From Rummeliibacillus suwonensis (GTDB taxonomy: Bacteria > Bacillota > Bacilli > Bacillales_A > Planococcaceae), in the NCBI RefSeq assembly GCF_007896435.1, contig NZ_VCBL01000001.1, positions 1,563,857 through 1,627,856 on the forward strand: a DNA stretch of 64,000 bases, read 5' to 3'. The notes beneath the pieces are model-generated. The model worked only from the letters and a program-made list of their open reading frames with translations, had not been told where the DNA came from and searched no databases. Of this stretch, positions 18,694 through 27,164 are shown in pieces. Position 1 is the stretch's first letter; each line of letters starts with the position of its first letter. The position numbers were made by a program, and so were the translations under genes.

Positions 18694-18766
18694 GTTGATT
18701 TTATAAGGTTTTACTACGGCATGAGTAACATTTTGAGTAACGGGTACATTTCTGTACTCGTTATTT

Positions 18767-19612
18767 TCATGTATTCAACCAATCATATTTACATATATCA
18801 AATGGTGGCTTATTTTCACTTAGATCCAATTCGCTAGAGTCTTTTTGTTTAGTAGATAGCCAATTATACCTTATAAGGTTCAAATGTCTGTCACGTCTTT
18901 CTATAGCTTTATTATAAGCACCTTCTATCAATGACCTCACGCTTGAAATTATACGCAAATGAGATAGTAAATCTAATGCTACTTTCTTGATCGTATCTTT
19001 TGCCACTATAAAATCTTCATTAGAAGTCATTTGAATAGCTAGTGATATTTCGTAAGCTGAGTTCAATACACTATCTCTAAATGGCATCATACGAATGAAC
19101 TCATACAACAATTGCTGATACTTATTTCCATATTGTTCAATCAGATTCCCCTTATCGTCTATATTATTATTTGTTAGTGCTTGTTTTTTTAAAGAGTGTA
19201 ATGGTTGACTTTCAAGATTCCTATCGCAATTCTTACTCTCCGTTACATTGTCAGATTCTTCACGCTCAGACATTTTCGGTGGGACATTACAAGGTAAAAT
19301 TATAAATATGTTTGCACCTTGACCACCTTTTCCACGTACTGTAGTTTCTTTTTTGATAATACTTAATGACTCCAATTTCTTGATGGCTCGATATACTGTT
19401 TTCGTACTAATCTCTAATGCGGTAGCTATTGTAGATGCTTTAAGATGACACGCTCCTGGATAATCAAGACTATGTGATGCAATTTTATATAAAATAGAAC
19501 GTTCGCTAGCTGTTAAATTGTAATAGTGTACTTGGATATGCTTGTCCACTTCTTGATCCATTTCGTCAATTGATTGAAAGGTTATGTACTGTTTTAGATA
19601 TTCAAATGCCAT
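18767..19612 (-). CDS. Winged-helix DNA-binding protein (prophage)
   Basis: A 281-aa protein. Residues about 40-100 form a winged helix-turn-helix (LTASERSILYKIASHS, then STIATALEISTKTVYRAIKKLESLSIIKKET). A polar linker follows, and the C-terminal part is alpha-helical, of unknown fold. It resembles RepA/replication-initiator-like or regulatory HTH_36 proteins in Firmicutes prophages. It is the gene nearest attL and faces the divergent XRE gene at 19770 across a region with direct repeats, so it may control accessory expression or excision. No catalytic motif is seen. Confidence 0.75.
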   Translation of the reverse strand: MAFEYLKQYITFQSIDEMDQEVDKHIQVHYYNLTASERSILYKIASHSLDYPGACHLKASTIATALEISTKTVYRAIKKLESLSIIKKETTVRGKGGQGANIFIILPCNVPPKMSEREESDNVTESKNCDRNLESQPLHSLKKQALTNNNIDDKGNLIEQYGNKYQQLLYEFIRMMPFRDSVLNSAYEISLAIQMTSNEDFIVAKDTIKKVALDLLSHLRIISSVRSLIEGAYNKAIERRDRHLNLIRYNWLSTKQKDSSELDLSENKPPFDICKYDWLNT

Positions 19613-19654
19613 TTATATCACCTCACCTTCGTTATAAAATCATCTATTAATGAT

Positions 19655-19735
19655 AATATATAACTAAAAAGTGATAATGTAAAGTGATTTATAATTATTT
19701 AGTGATAATTTATTTACATATAATTATGTGGAAGT
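19655..19735. promoter_or_regulatory. Direct repeats in divergent promoter region
   Basis: The gap between 18767-19612 (minus) and 19770-19988 (plus) has three near-copies of AGTGATAAT: AAAAGTGATAATG, AAAGTGATTTATA and TTAGTGATAATTT. They are spaced about 15-25 bp apart, and are likely operator sites for one of the two flanking DNA-binding proteins. Confidence 0.5.
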
Positions 19736-19769
19736 GTATAATATCAATAATTAGAAAAAGGTGAAATAG

Positions 19770-19988
19770 GTGAAATATATGAGTATGGCTAAGAAAATTA
19801 AAATGTTATTGATTGAAAAGGAAATGAATATATCAGATTTAGCTGATAAAATTGGAACATCTCAACCAAACCTTTCTAATAAGCTAAAGCGTGATAATTT
19901 TAACGAAAAAGAATTGATTGATATTGCAAATGCTTTAGATGTTGTTTATGAAGCAAATTTCATATTAAAAGATGGACGTAAAATTTAA
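19770..19988 (+). CDS. XRE-family regulator, 72 aa
   Basis: A small helix-turn-helix protein: AKKIKMLLIEKEMNISDLADKIGTSQPNLSNKLKRDNFNEKELIDIANAL is a complete XRE/Cro domain. No C-terminal dimerisation domain is present, so it resembles Cro or small anti-toxin-type regulators. GTG at 19770 has AAAGGTG six bases upstream. ATG at 19779 also has AGGTG at a good distance, giving 69 aa. It is divergent from 18767-19612 and convergent with the lipoprotein at 20028, separated by a hairpin terminator. Confidence 0.88.
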   Translation: MKYMSMAKKIKMLLIEKEMNISDLADKIGTSQPNLSNKLKRDNFNEKELIDIANALDVVYEANFILKDGRKI

Positions 19989-20004
19989 ATAAATCAAATA
20001 AAAA

Positions 20005-20024
20005 AGTAGCCAAAACTGGCTACT
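20005..20024. terminator. Bidirectional terminator
   Basis: AGTAGCC and GGCTACT form a stem between the convergent genes ending at 19988 (plus) and 20028 (minus), with A-rich sequence before and T-rich after. Confidence 0.7.
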
Positions 20025-20027
20025 CTA

Positions 20028-20912
20028 TTATTCTTGAATTGTTGTTAAAATTCCATCTTCAAAATATAGATATTTATAATCAGGATATACCCATTGTTCA
20101 CTAACTCCGTACGATGATGTAGTTTTATTTATCTCTTGTGGTTTACCCCATGTTGATTCTAAAACTTCTTCATTAGTCATACCAATGGCTGGATCGACTC
20201 TATTACTATTTTCTAACTCCTGTTCAATTTCCCTTTGATGTTGCTCATAAATTGATTCCCATTCCATTTTATCAATTGGTAATACTCCACTCTTCGCATA
20301 ATAACTATCATCTGTAATTGCTTTTACAATATCGTTTTTCAATCTTCCATTATAATTTGGATTAACAAAAGTCGCCAATTCATAAGATGGGTTTTCTGAG
20401 TTTTCTTCATTTTGAAGATATATGACATAATGATACAATGTTGATCCTTCCGCATCTTCTTCTATTATATTATTACTTTTATATAAGATTTCTAAATCAT
20501 TATAATTTTTTTGAGAAATATAATTTTCCATTTTATCTAATAATTCTTCTTTTTTATCTTCTAAAAAATTTTTCAAATCCTTTTTTGATTTATCTCCAAA
20601 AGCCATTGAATTTTCAATAGTGTCACGATTTTCATATAAAAAAGAATAATTATCCATTTTTATTAATTCACTCAAGAAATCTGCACTCAATTTCTTAACT
20701 TTTTTATTATCTGTATCTTCAAAATTATTTAATTCAGATAACAATTCTTTATATTCTCTTTGATTTAATAATTTTTCTAACTTTTTAATTTCTGTTGAAT
20801 CATTTATTTCTTGGTTATTACTTGCCTCCGATGTTCTAACTGTATCGCTTTCATTACAAGAGGTTAAAATAAGTGAAAATAATAATAAAAGAAGTAATAT
20901 AGACTTATTCAT
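20028..20912 (-). CDS. Prophage lipoprotein with BamE/SmpA-like C-terminus
   Basis: A 294-aa lipoprotein. The signal is MNKSILLLLLLFSLILTSC, with the lipobox cysteine at residue 19. A long acidic, helical middle part follows. The end (IGMTNEEVLESTWGKPQEINKT to WVYPDYKYLYFEDGILTTIQE) resembles the SmpA/OmlA (BamE-like) domain found in many exported proteins. ATG at 20912 is preferred to the GTG at 20924, which is one base from the GGGAG site. Located in the accessory end of the prophage, it may change the lysogen surface; the function is unknown. Confidence 0.8.
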   Translation of the reverse strand: MNKSILLLLLLFSLILTSCNESDTVRTSEASNNQEINDSTEIKKLEKLLNQREYKELLSELNNFEDTDNKKVKKLSADFLSELIKMDNYSFLYENRDTIENSMAFGDKSKKDLKNFLEDKKEELLDKMENYISQKNYNDLEILYKSNNIIEEDAEGSTLYHYVIYLQNEENSENPSYELATFVNPNYNGRLKNDIVKAITDDSYYAKSGVLPIDKMEWESIYEQHQREIEQELENSNRVDPAIGMTNEEVLESTWGKPQEINKTTSSYGVSEQWVYPDYKYLYFEDGILTTIQE

Positions 20913-21163
20913 AAATAATATCACACTCCCATTTCTCTTTTAAATAAATGATAACATTAGAAAAATAGGATATAAATAGTAATTATATGATATTAAAGTA
21001 CATTAATTAATTCAGTAAAAAAGTATTCAAAAACTGATGGTATAAAATAAGATTCTAATAGTGAGATACTTTTTCACTTCTGAACTTACTTAACTTTATT
21101 TTTACTTTTATTATCAAATAATCATTTATCATGGTATAATAGTAATAAATAACTATATTTATA

Positions 21164-22312
21164 ATGTGTTTCAAAGAATTTATGAATGGACTGAGTAACA
21201 TTATAGAAAACGAACTAAAATTTTCAACCCTTTATGATCACTATAAAGAAACTATATCTTATCTCAAAAGTGACTTAATCAAAAGGGACAGGGTAACTCT
21301 CTATATATTTTTATTGTTGATAAGCTATTTCTTAGTAGAATTAAAACCATTAGATTCCGTTTTACTTGCTAATAAATGGGTTGAAAAAAAAGTAGGATTT
21401 GAATTAAATATAAATTATAATATTTTGATTACTGCCTTATTATTACTTTTACTCAATTTTGCAATTAAATATTTTCAAATATGTATGAATATTGAAAGAC
21501 AGTATAAATATATACATACTCTAGAAAATAGTTTAAATACTTTCAGTGGAAGTAAATTGATAACCAGAGAGGGTTATTCTTATTTAGAGGAATATCCTCT
21601 TTTATCCGCTTTAATACACAGAATCTATTATTTCTTACTACCTATAGGAATAATATTTGCAATGGGTATAAAAGTTTTTTCAATTTTGAAAAATGGATTA
21701 GATTTTGTTTCAATCATAAATGTATTACTTAGTCTTTTAATTATATTATGTACTATACTGTATCTGTTATTTGTTTATAGAGATATTGGAAATGTTAAAC
21801 TTCTAAATGAAAATGTAAAAAAATTATTTGTTTATATAAAATTGTACAAAGAAGAAACAGAAGCTAATGAGGAGGTAATAAATAATATGGCAAAGAAAAA
21901 GGTATGCATAAGTTTTGACTATGAAAATGATAAACATTATAAAAATTTGTTATCTGCATGGGATAAAAACACTGATTTTGAATTTTCCTTTAATGATTTA
22001 ACCCCCAGTGAGATAAACAGTGATGATTATAGTAGAGTGAAAGCGGTATTAACCCAAAAAATTAATTCAGCAACTTATTTATTAGTTATAATAGGGAAAC
22101 ATGCCAACGATAAGCACCCAAGAAGTATTGAAATAGGTGATAAAAATTGGATAAATTGGGAAATAAACAAAGGAAAAGAATTAGGAAAAAAATTGATTGC
22201 AGTAAAATTAGATAATTCAAATGAATCTCCGTCTGCAATACTAAATTCTGGAGCTTCATGGGCAAAAAGTTTTACACAAGAAAGCATAATAAATGCTTTA
22301 AATAAGGCATAA
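21164..22312 (+). CDS. Four-TM protein fused to a ThsB-like TIR domain
   Basis: A 382-aa protein. Helices at about 44-60, 86-106, 154-174 and 181-205 form a membrane module. Residues about 242-382 match the TIR-like domain of Thoeris ThsB (MTH538 type): KKKVCISFDYENDKHYKNLL, then SATYLLVIIGKHA and INWEINKGKELGKKLIAVKLD. The glutamate at 333 sits where the TIR catalytic Glu is expected. ThsB proteins sense infection and make a nucleotide signal from NAD. No ThsA partner lies nearby. It is the only plus-strand accessory gene except the XRE gene, with its own terminator. An antiphage role carried by the prophage is my inference. The start lacks a good ribosome binding site; ATG at 21182 is an alternative. 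Confidence 0.85.
   Translation: MCFKEFMNGLSNIIENELKFSTLYDHYKETISYLKSDLIKRDRVTLYIFLLLISYFLVELKPLDSVLLANKWVEKKVGFELNINYNILITALLLLLLNFAIKYFQICMNIERQYKYIHTLENSLNTFSGSKLITREGYSYLEEYPLLSALIHRIYYFLLPIGIIFAMGIKVFSILKNGLDFVSIINVLLSLLIILCTILYLLFVYRDIGNVKLLNENVKKLFVYIKLYKEETEANEEVINNMAKKKVCISFDYENDKHYKNLLSAWDKNTDFEFSFNDLTPSEINSDDYSRVKAVLTQKINSATYLLVIIGKHANDKHPRSIEIGDKNWINWEINKGKELGKKLIAVKLDNSNESPSAILNSGASWAKSFTQESIINALNKA
21869..21889 (+). promoter_or_regulatory. Internal ribosome binding site and start inside the TM-TIR gene
   Basis: GAGGAGGT at 21869-21876 lies 10 bases before an in-frame ATG at 21887, exactly at the start of the TIR domain (MAKKKVCISF). Translation from here would give a free 141-aa TIR protein, the normal ThsB-like start. 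It is a better initiation site than that of the long form. Confidence 0.75.
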
Positions 22313-22339
22313 AAACTTATATTAAACAAATAATTTTTT

Positions 22340-22363
22340 AGGAGCTGGAAGTGCTCCTTTTTT
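22340..22363 (+). terminator. Rho-independent terminator of the TM-TIR gene
   Basis: AGGAGC TGGAAGT GCTCCT followed by TTTTT, 27 bases after the stop codon. Confidence 0.9.
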
Positions 22364-22712
22364 AATAGTTTGAATAACTTATTAGAATCAATCTTCAATA
22401 TTTTTCATCTCCTATCCATCTTTTTAATATTCAACAAGATAAAAAACTTAAAATTCACAATAATTATCATTAAATCTAAAATTAAAATAAATATGTTGAT
22501 TAAATGCCAAGTCAATTATATCTGTATTTCTGAAATACGACATTCTGTCGGATTTGATTTTGGTTCTAATATGATTAAATAATAGTATCTGAACAGGTAC
22601 GTTTTTGGTAATAATTATAAACTTAATAGTGCATTTGATAATTAATATTAATAATATATAACACTATATAATATAGTTTTTAATTATTACCATTATCATA
22701 CCTGTTGAAATA
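22364..22712. other. AT-rich gap without genes
   Basis: I see no supported gene. There are short spurious frames and an AT-rich imperfect palindrome near 22600-22680. Confidence 0.5.
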
Positions 22713-22946
22713 TTACACTTTCTTCACATACGACTTATTAGCACTAATCCAATATCCACTAGCAACTTTTAATCTAGTTGTACCTGCCTTTGATTTACCT
22801 GTTTTTACAATAGTGAATACTGTACCTTCTGGATATGCTATCCCTGATTTAGTATGATCATTAAACTCTACAGAAGTGTATAAGTTGCAACTTTTAAGCA
22901 ATTTAACCTTCTTAGGATTCATAGTGTAGTATTCATCTTTCCCCAC
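22713..22946 (-). pseudogene. Orphan DUF5776-like cell wall-binding domain (endolysin remnant)
   Basis: The 77 codons match only the C-terminal domain of the prophage endolysin at 25545-26486. Compare YYTMNPKKVKLLKSCNLYTSVEF with YYTSNPGKVKLLTTCNLYKSVEF, and SKAGTTRLKVASGYWISANKSYVKKV with the matching end. Identity is roughly half. The GTG that opens it has no ribosome binding site, and there is no catalytic domain or signal peptide, so it is most likely the end of a lost second lysin. Confidence 0.75.
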
Positions 22947-23091
22947 TTGCGGTCAATTAGAGCAACTATAAAATTAAGTGAGCGCAAAATTGCTTTGTCG
23001 TAAATAGGACGGTACATAAATGTGCTGTCGTAAAAAGTTACGAGTCCTAGCTTTTTATACGTTATCAATCAAATTAGGGTAGTGGTTTATT

Positions 23092-23187
23092 CTAAGAACC
23101 GTTCATACTAATTGTATGTGTGGTTTTTTCATCATCTGTAATAGCGATTCTCTTAACTTCCATTTTCGCACGTTCAATATTTAACAT
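23092..23187 (-). CDS. Short ORF, 31 aa, uncertain
   Basis: MLNIERAKMEVKRIAITDDE... ends SMNGS. An AAGGAAAGGCG purine run lies upstream of the ATG, so it may be translated. It could also be the 5' fragment of a lost gene next to the endolysin remnant. No family recognised. Confidence 0.35.
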   Translation of the reverse strand: MLNIERAKMEVKRIAITDDEKTTHTISMNGS

Positions 23188-23261
23188 TTACATTCGCCTT
23201 TCCTTATCCTTATAAAGGATAATAAAAGCACATCACATTAGTGACATGCTGAAAATGTTAA

Positions 23262-24002
23262 TTATTGTTGAATTTCAGTTTCTATATATAATGAATTTTC
23301 AAAAGTATTTGCGAAATGTCTAAATAATTTTCCAGAATAATTATAATCAAATACCATAGTACTATCTTTATCATACCATGTAGGATCACCTTTAACTTTG
23401 AATAAAACCATCTCTGACTTATCTGGTTCTATAATTATTGATTTAGGATAAGTTATTTTATCATCTATTATTTTTACTAATGTTAGACTTCTAGTAAAAC
23501 TTGAATAATCACTATCTACTAAATATCCAGTTTCTTGAATTTCTATCTTTTTACTACTCTTATTCTTTATAAAAATTCCTACACTTTTTACATTACTTCT
23601 TGCTTCAGTAGTCATAAATGTATATAGATTTTGTTCAGTCTTTACTTGAGTTCTTATAGTAATAGTTTTTGAATACTTACTGTAAGTCGTTTTATTTTTC
23701 TTTTTTATATAACTTTTTACTTTATAAGAATATTCTGTATCTGGTTCTAAATTAGAATGTATTATTGAATTATGCTTAGTGGTGTATTCTTTTACAAACT
23801 TACCATCGTCATTTTTTAAATATAATACGTATCCAGTTACACCTTTTACTTTATTCCATGTTAAAGTATTTGAATATTCTTCTGAAGATGTTTCAAATTT
23901 ACTAGGTGCTTTTACAGTTTTTGCATGTACTTCATCTCTACCAATACTTAATACTGAAACAAATAATATCATCGATAGTAGAATGGAAATTAATTTCTTC
24001 AT
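23262..24002 (-). CDS. Secreted fibronectin type III-like protein
   Basis: A 246-aa exported protein. The signal peptide is MKKLISILLSMILFVSVLSI, with a likely cut after VHA. Residues about 30-115 have the pattern of a fibronectin type III domain (APSKFETSSEEYSNTLTWNKVKGVTGYVLYL ... LEPDTEYSYKVKSYIKK). The rest is a beta-rich domain (YTFMTTEARSNVKSVGIFIKNKSSKKIEIQ). ATG at 24002 is chosen because AAAAGGGAAAT precedes it and gives a clean signal peptide; the frame open up to 24143 does not. Prophage accessory gene, perhaps surface-active; function unknown. Confidence 0.78.
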   Translation of the reverse strand: MKKLISILLSMILFVSVLSIGRDEVHAKTVKAPSKFETSSEEYSNTLTWNKVKGVTGYVLYLKNDDGKFVKEYTTKHNSIIHSNLEPDTEYSYKVKSYIKKKNKTTYSKYSKTITIRTQVKTEQNLYTFMTTEARSNVKSVGIFIKNKSSKKIEIQETGYLVDSDYSSFTRSLTLVKIIDDKITYPKSIIIEPDKSEMVLFKVKGDPTWYDKDSTMVFDYNYSGKLFRHFANTFENSLYIETEIQQ

Positions 24003-24186
24003 ATTATTTCCCTTTTCATAGTTATTTATATCTATTATAACAATATATTGCAAGGGAATAAATAGAAAACTAGTTTTTATAATTCTGTACAATAATGCTA
24101 TGTAACAAAATGAAGAGTTAACCATATTGGCTAACCCATTCATTAGTTTATCCTTTATTCGAAGCTTTTATAGAAGCCAGCAACTA

Positions 24187-24390
24187 TTATAAATACCACA
24201 TTAAAGCTGCAATAATAAGCAAAATAACACCTATTGCTCCAAAGTATAAGCCTACTTTTTCTCGACTATTTCTATATTCTTTTGTTTCAGAGAAAAAATT
24301 TGCTCTTTGCTCAGATCCTGAAGTCCATGCTCCAATGCTTAATCCTGAAATGACAATACAAATAATTCCTATAATTACTAAATATCTAAT
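24187..24390 (-). CDS. Small two-helix membrane protein, possible ATT start
   Basis: Sixty-seven codons with two hydrophobic helices, IRYLVIIGIICIVISGLSIGAW and GLYFGAIGVILLIIAALMWYL, around a polar loop (TSGSEQRANFFSETKEYRNSREK). A strong AAGGAG lies eight bases before an ATT codon at 24390, and the frame has no ATG, GTG or TTG before the first helix. Either ATT is the start or a base was lost upstream. It directly follows the secreted protein gene at 24421 on the same strand. Confidence 0.55.
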   Translation of the reverse strand: MRYLVIIGIICIVISGLSIGAWTSGSEQRANFFSETKEYRNSREKVGLYFGAIGVILLIIAALMWYL

Positions 24391-24420
24391 AAAAACATCT
24401 CCTTACAATTGACCTTTTAA

Positions 24421-25173
24421 TTAAAGATTTCCCGAATGATTATTAGATAATTTTAATGTCCAAGTAGAACCACTACCATGTTTCAAAGTTACTTGCGTGT
24501 TTACGCCCATATTATGCCCCACTTCCAATGATACATATCCCCATGAAGAAGGAGCATTATAGCTAAAAGTATTTGAGGAAGGTGTATATGTCTTACTTTG
24601 TGTTAAAGAAGGGAAACCACTAGTACCAATTACAACTTTTCTTTTTGATAAACTTACAGTTCTATCCTCAATTTTCCATCCACCTGTAACTTTTGTAACC
24701 TTACCTCTAGTTGTTCCACTAACAACTTTTGTTTTGTAATAGAATCTACTATAGGCTTGTACACTATATGATTTGTCCCATTTGCTTGTTCCCTGATCTA
24801 TAGTAGATAATGTTGTGATAGCATCACTATGAGAAGCATCATCTAGAAGTATATTTTGAAATTTTGTGACCATTACAGTTTGTTCTTCAACTCCATCAAC
24901 TTCTTCTTCATCTAAAATTTGTGCTGTTTCATATTCAGCTACTTTAGGTTCAGGCAATGAAGAGTTTATCGTATATTCAGCTATTTTATTTTCTGAAAAA
25001 CTTAAATCAGGCTTTACTGTTTCCAAGTCTGAAACACCATTTATGGCATCTTTATAAGAATCTTCAATGCTCTTTTCCTTTGAAACTTCCTTGGCATACG
25101 AAACATCACTTTTGGTTGCCCCAATAAGACAAAAAACTGTTAATAAACATAACGACATTAAGATTTTCTTCAT
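24421..25173 (-). CDS. Secreted protein, unknown function
   Basis: A 250-aa exported protein: MKKILMSLCLLTVFCLIGA signal, likely cut near SYA. An acidic, low-complexity part follows (VAEYETAQILDEEEVDGVEEQTV). The C-terminal half is a beta-rich domain, about 110-250, with KVTKVTGGWKIEDRTVSLSKRKVVIGTSG and a glycine/serine-rich end. Such sequences occur as secreted Bacillus proteins. Part of the accessory block between endolysin and attL. I do not recognise the family. Confidence 0.75.
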   Translation of the reverse strand: MKKILMSLCLLTVFCLIGATKSDVSYAKEVSKEKSIEDSYKDAINGVSDLETVKPDLSFSENKIAEYTINSSLPEPKVAEYETAQILDEEEVDGVEEQTVMVTKFQNILLDDASHSDAITTLSTIDQGTSKWDKSYSVQAYSRFYYKTKVVSGTTRGKVTKVTGGWKIEDRTVSLSKRKVVIGTSGFPSLTQSKTYTPSSNTFSYNAPSSWGYVSLEVGHNMGVNTQVTLKHGSGSTWTLKLSNNHSGNL

Positions 25174-25544
25174 AAAAACACTTCTTTCTGTATTATTATT
25201 AATAATAATAGCATATTTTGTTTATAAATACAACAAATGGGTTAATATTGTTTTTTTAGTAAATATGAATATTATTTATATAAAATGCAAAAATCAATCT
25301 AATGATATATTTACGCACCATAAATGGGGTATCTTTGATCTGATGATCTTTATACAGAAATTTTCCTAATAGATACATTATATTACTATTTAAAAGTAAC
25401 ATATTTTGTTTTAAAAATAAACCAACTTTCCAAATAAAAGGATTTTATTAAAGCCAAGTCCCTTTATTTCCACACTCTTTAATTATATTAATTTAACTTA
25501 AATAATCCAAAATCGGATTCTGCTAAATTTTTTATTGAATCAAT
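25174..25544. other. Intergenic gap between accessory genes and endolysin
   Basis: No supported gene on either strand. AT-rich, with a possible minus-strand promoter for the secreted protein at 24421. Confidence 0.5.
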
Positions 25545-26486
25545 TCAGATTTTCCTTACATATTTCTTATTGGCACTAAGATAATATCCTGATTTTGTTT
25601 GAAGTCTTGGAGTACCTGCTTTAGACTTTTTAATTCCTGTAATAGTGAATATCGTATTTTTAGGATAATACATGCCAGTTTTATTCTTATTCGTAAATTC
25701 AACTGATTTATATAAATTGCAAGTCGTTAACAATTTCACTTTACCAGGATTAGATGTGTAATATTGCGATGAACTAGAAGTAACCTTTACAGCTTTCAAT
25801 TTACTTAATAACGTTGTATTTTGACCAGATGTGCCTTTATAGTTAGAAATACTATATTTTTTAGCTAAACTTGCACGATTGCTAAATGATGAATTTAATC
25901 CATTTGATGTCATAAAGTCAATTAAAGAAACTGTATTTCTATTTTTTGTATATTTATAGCTTGTAGTGCTTGATGATTTACTTGTTGTTGAACTTGAAGT
26001 CTTAGTTGTTACAGGTGTATCAAATAATTTCTTTTCAGCCGTACGCCTATTCAACAAGCCTTTTTTATAAGTAGTATTTGTACCCCAATACACTAAAAAG
26101 TTATTAGAAATAGCACTAACACTCTTTGAATGATGTAATAGTTGATACAATCCATTATCATATGTAGATGATCCAAGACCACGATTATAAGCATAGGAAA
26201 CTAATGCATCAAATTGATTTTGATTCACTTTAAATCCGAATTGTTGAAGTAATTTGTTTGTACCATTTACGAATCCAGCACAGTCTTCTTCAAACCATTT
26301 AATTGCTTGTGTTTTCGTAATTTTAGTTCCTACAGTAATACCTTTTTTCTTAGCTTCAGATAATGAGATGGTATGTCCTGCCCCAACAGTCATAACCCCA
26401 TCATTTAGCTTGTACCATGTTAATTTAAATCCACCTTCATGTGAAGCGATAAAGTTAGCGCCATTATCAGATAATTTCATTGTCAT
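25545..26486 (-). CDS. Endolysin: GH24-type lysozyme with cell wall-binding repeats
   Basis: A 313-aa peptidoglycan hydrolase. N-terminal residues 1-150 form a T4-lysozyme-like (GH24) muramidase: FIASHEGGFKLTWY with the catalytic Glu in HEGG, VMTVGAGHT, and NQFDALVSYAYNRGLG. A Ser/Thr linker follows (TTKTSSSTTSKSSSTTS), then a YTKNRNTVSLIDFMTSNGLN...KYSISNYKG wall-binding motif, and a C-terminal DUF5776-like domain (about 240-313). No signal peptide, so it needs the holin at 26561. AAGGAAATG precedes the start. It is the last gene of the late operon; a hairpin lies at 26516-26540. Confidence 0.92.
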   Translation of the reverse strand: MTMKLSDNGANFIASHEGGFKLTWYKLNDGVMTVGAGHTISLSEAKKKGITVGTKITKTQAIKWFEEDCAGFVNGTNKLLQQFGFKVNQNQFDALVSYAYNRGLGSSTYDNGLYQLLHHSKSVSAISNNFLVYWGTNTTYKKGLLNRRTAEKKLFDTPVTTKTSSSTTSKSSSTTSYKYTKNRNTVSLIDFMTSNGLNSSFSNRASLAKKYSISNYKGTSGQNTTLLSKLKAVKVTSSSSQYYTSNPGKVKLLTTCNLYKSVEFTNKNKTGMYYPKNTIFTITGIKKSKAGTPRLQTKSGYYLSANKKYVRKI

Positions 26487-26515
26487 TATATATCATTTCC
26501 TTTCTTGAATATAAA

Positions 26516-26540
26516 AAGGAGGGCGTATAGCCCCCTTTAG
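26516..26540. terminator. Hairpin between holin and endolysin
   Basis: AAGGAGGGCGTATAGCCCCCTTT: the stem AAGGAGGG / CCCCCTT is imperfect (one mismatch) and lies between the two lysis genes, upstream of the endolysin start, so it may attenuate or stabilise the mRNA rather than end it. Confidence 0.45.
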
Positions 26541-26560
26541 AATTTATAATATGTATTACA

Positions 26561-26953
26561 TTACTTTTGATCATTCTCATCTCTTATGTTTATAAATTTC
26601 TCTTTAATTGCCTGTGGTAGAGGTACATTCATAGTTTCAAGGTTTTCTAACACACTAATTCCCTCTATAGCTATTAAATAATAAGCTACCATCGTTCTAA
26701 ACACTGGTACTCCACCTACTAATAAATCCAGCATATTGGCAACGATTAACGCCACAAAATACATACATTTGCGTAGAACACCTTTAAAGCCTATACGACT
26801 AGATACTTTACCAGTAATCCAACCTTTCGCTATTCCAGTTATAAAATCAAAGGTCATTAACACAACTAAAATTGATAAACTAATATTCCAATCGCCTATC
26901 AGCCATGTCAATCCTGTGAGTGTTAATGCCCATATCCATGCTAATTTTTCCAT
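26561..26953 (-). CDS. Phage holin, toxin-secretion/Cph1 family
   Basis: A 130-aa membrane protein. Four hydrophobic stretches are seen: ALTLTGLTWLIG, SLSILVVLMTFDFITGIAKG, MYFVALIVANMLDLL and FRTMVAYYLIAIEGISVLENL. DFITGI and IEGISVLENLE are hallmarks of the phage holin (toxin secretion/lysis) family. It makes holes in the membrane to let the endolysin out. GGTGAATAA precedes the ATG. The length is as usual. It is directly upstream of the endolysin. Confidence 0.92.
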   Translation of the reverse strand: MEKLAWIWALTLTGLTWLIGDWNISLSILVVLMTFDFITGIAKGWITGKVSSRIGFKGVLRKCMYFVALIVANMLDLLVGGVPVFRTMVAYYLIAIEGISVLENLETMNVPLPQAIKEKFINIRDENDQK

Positions 26954-27164
26954 TTATTCACCTTCTTCTTAAAACGCTAATTTGACGTGTTATGCTCTGT
27001 AACACCTTTTAAAATTGCATAATAAAAAGGACACCTATACAAGGCATCCTCTAATATTTATTAATCTATGCTTAGAAAATATCTAAGAGATTTATCTACT
27101 ATTTTCGACAGAAAGGAAATATTTCCTGCTAAAAAATGCATACAAAGATTAAGAACTCATTCTA

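Noticed and set aside
18661-18720. A second tRNA-Thr gene at attL
   Set aside because: Only the 3' half is present; the 5' half is replaced by phage DNA (GTTGATTTTATAAGG), so no cloverleaf can form.
19655-19735. AGTGATAAT repeats as a CRISPR array
   Set aside because: Repeats are too short, not exact, and there are no spacers of even length or cas genes.
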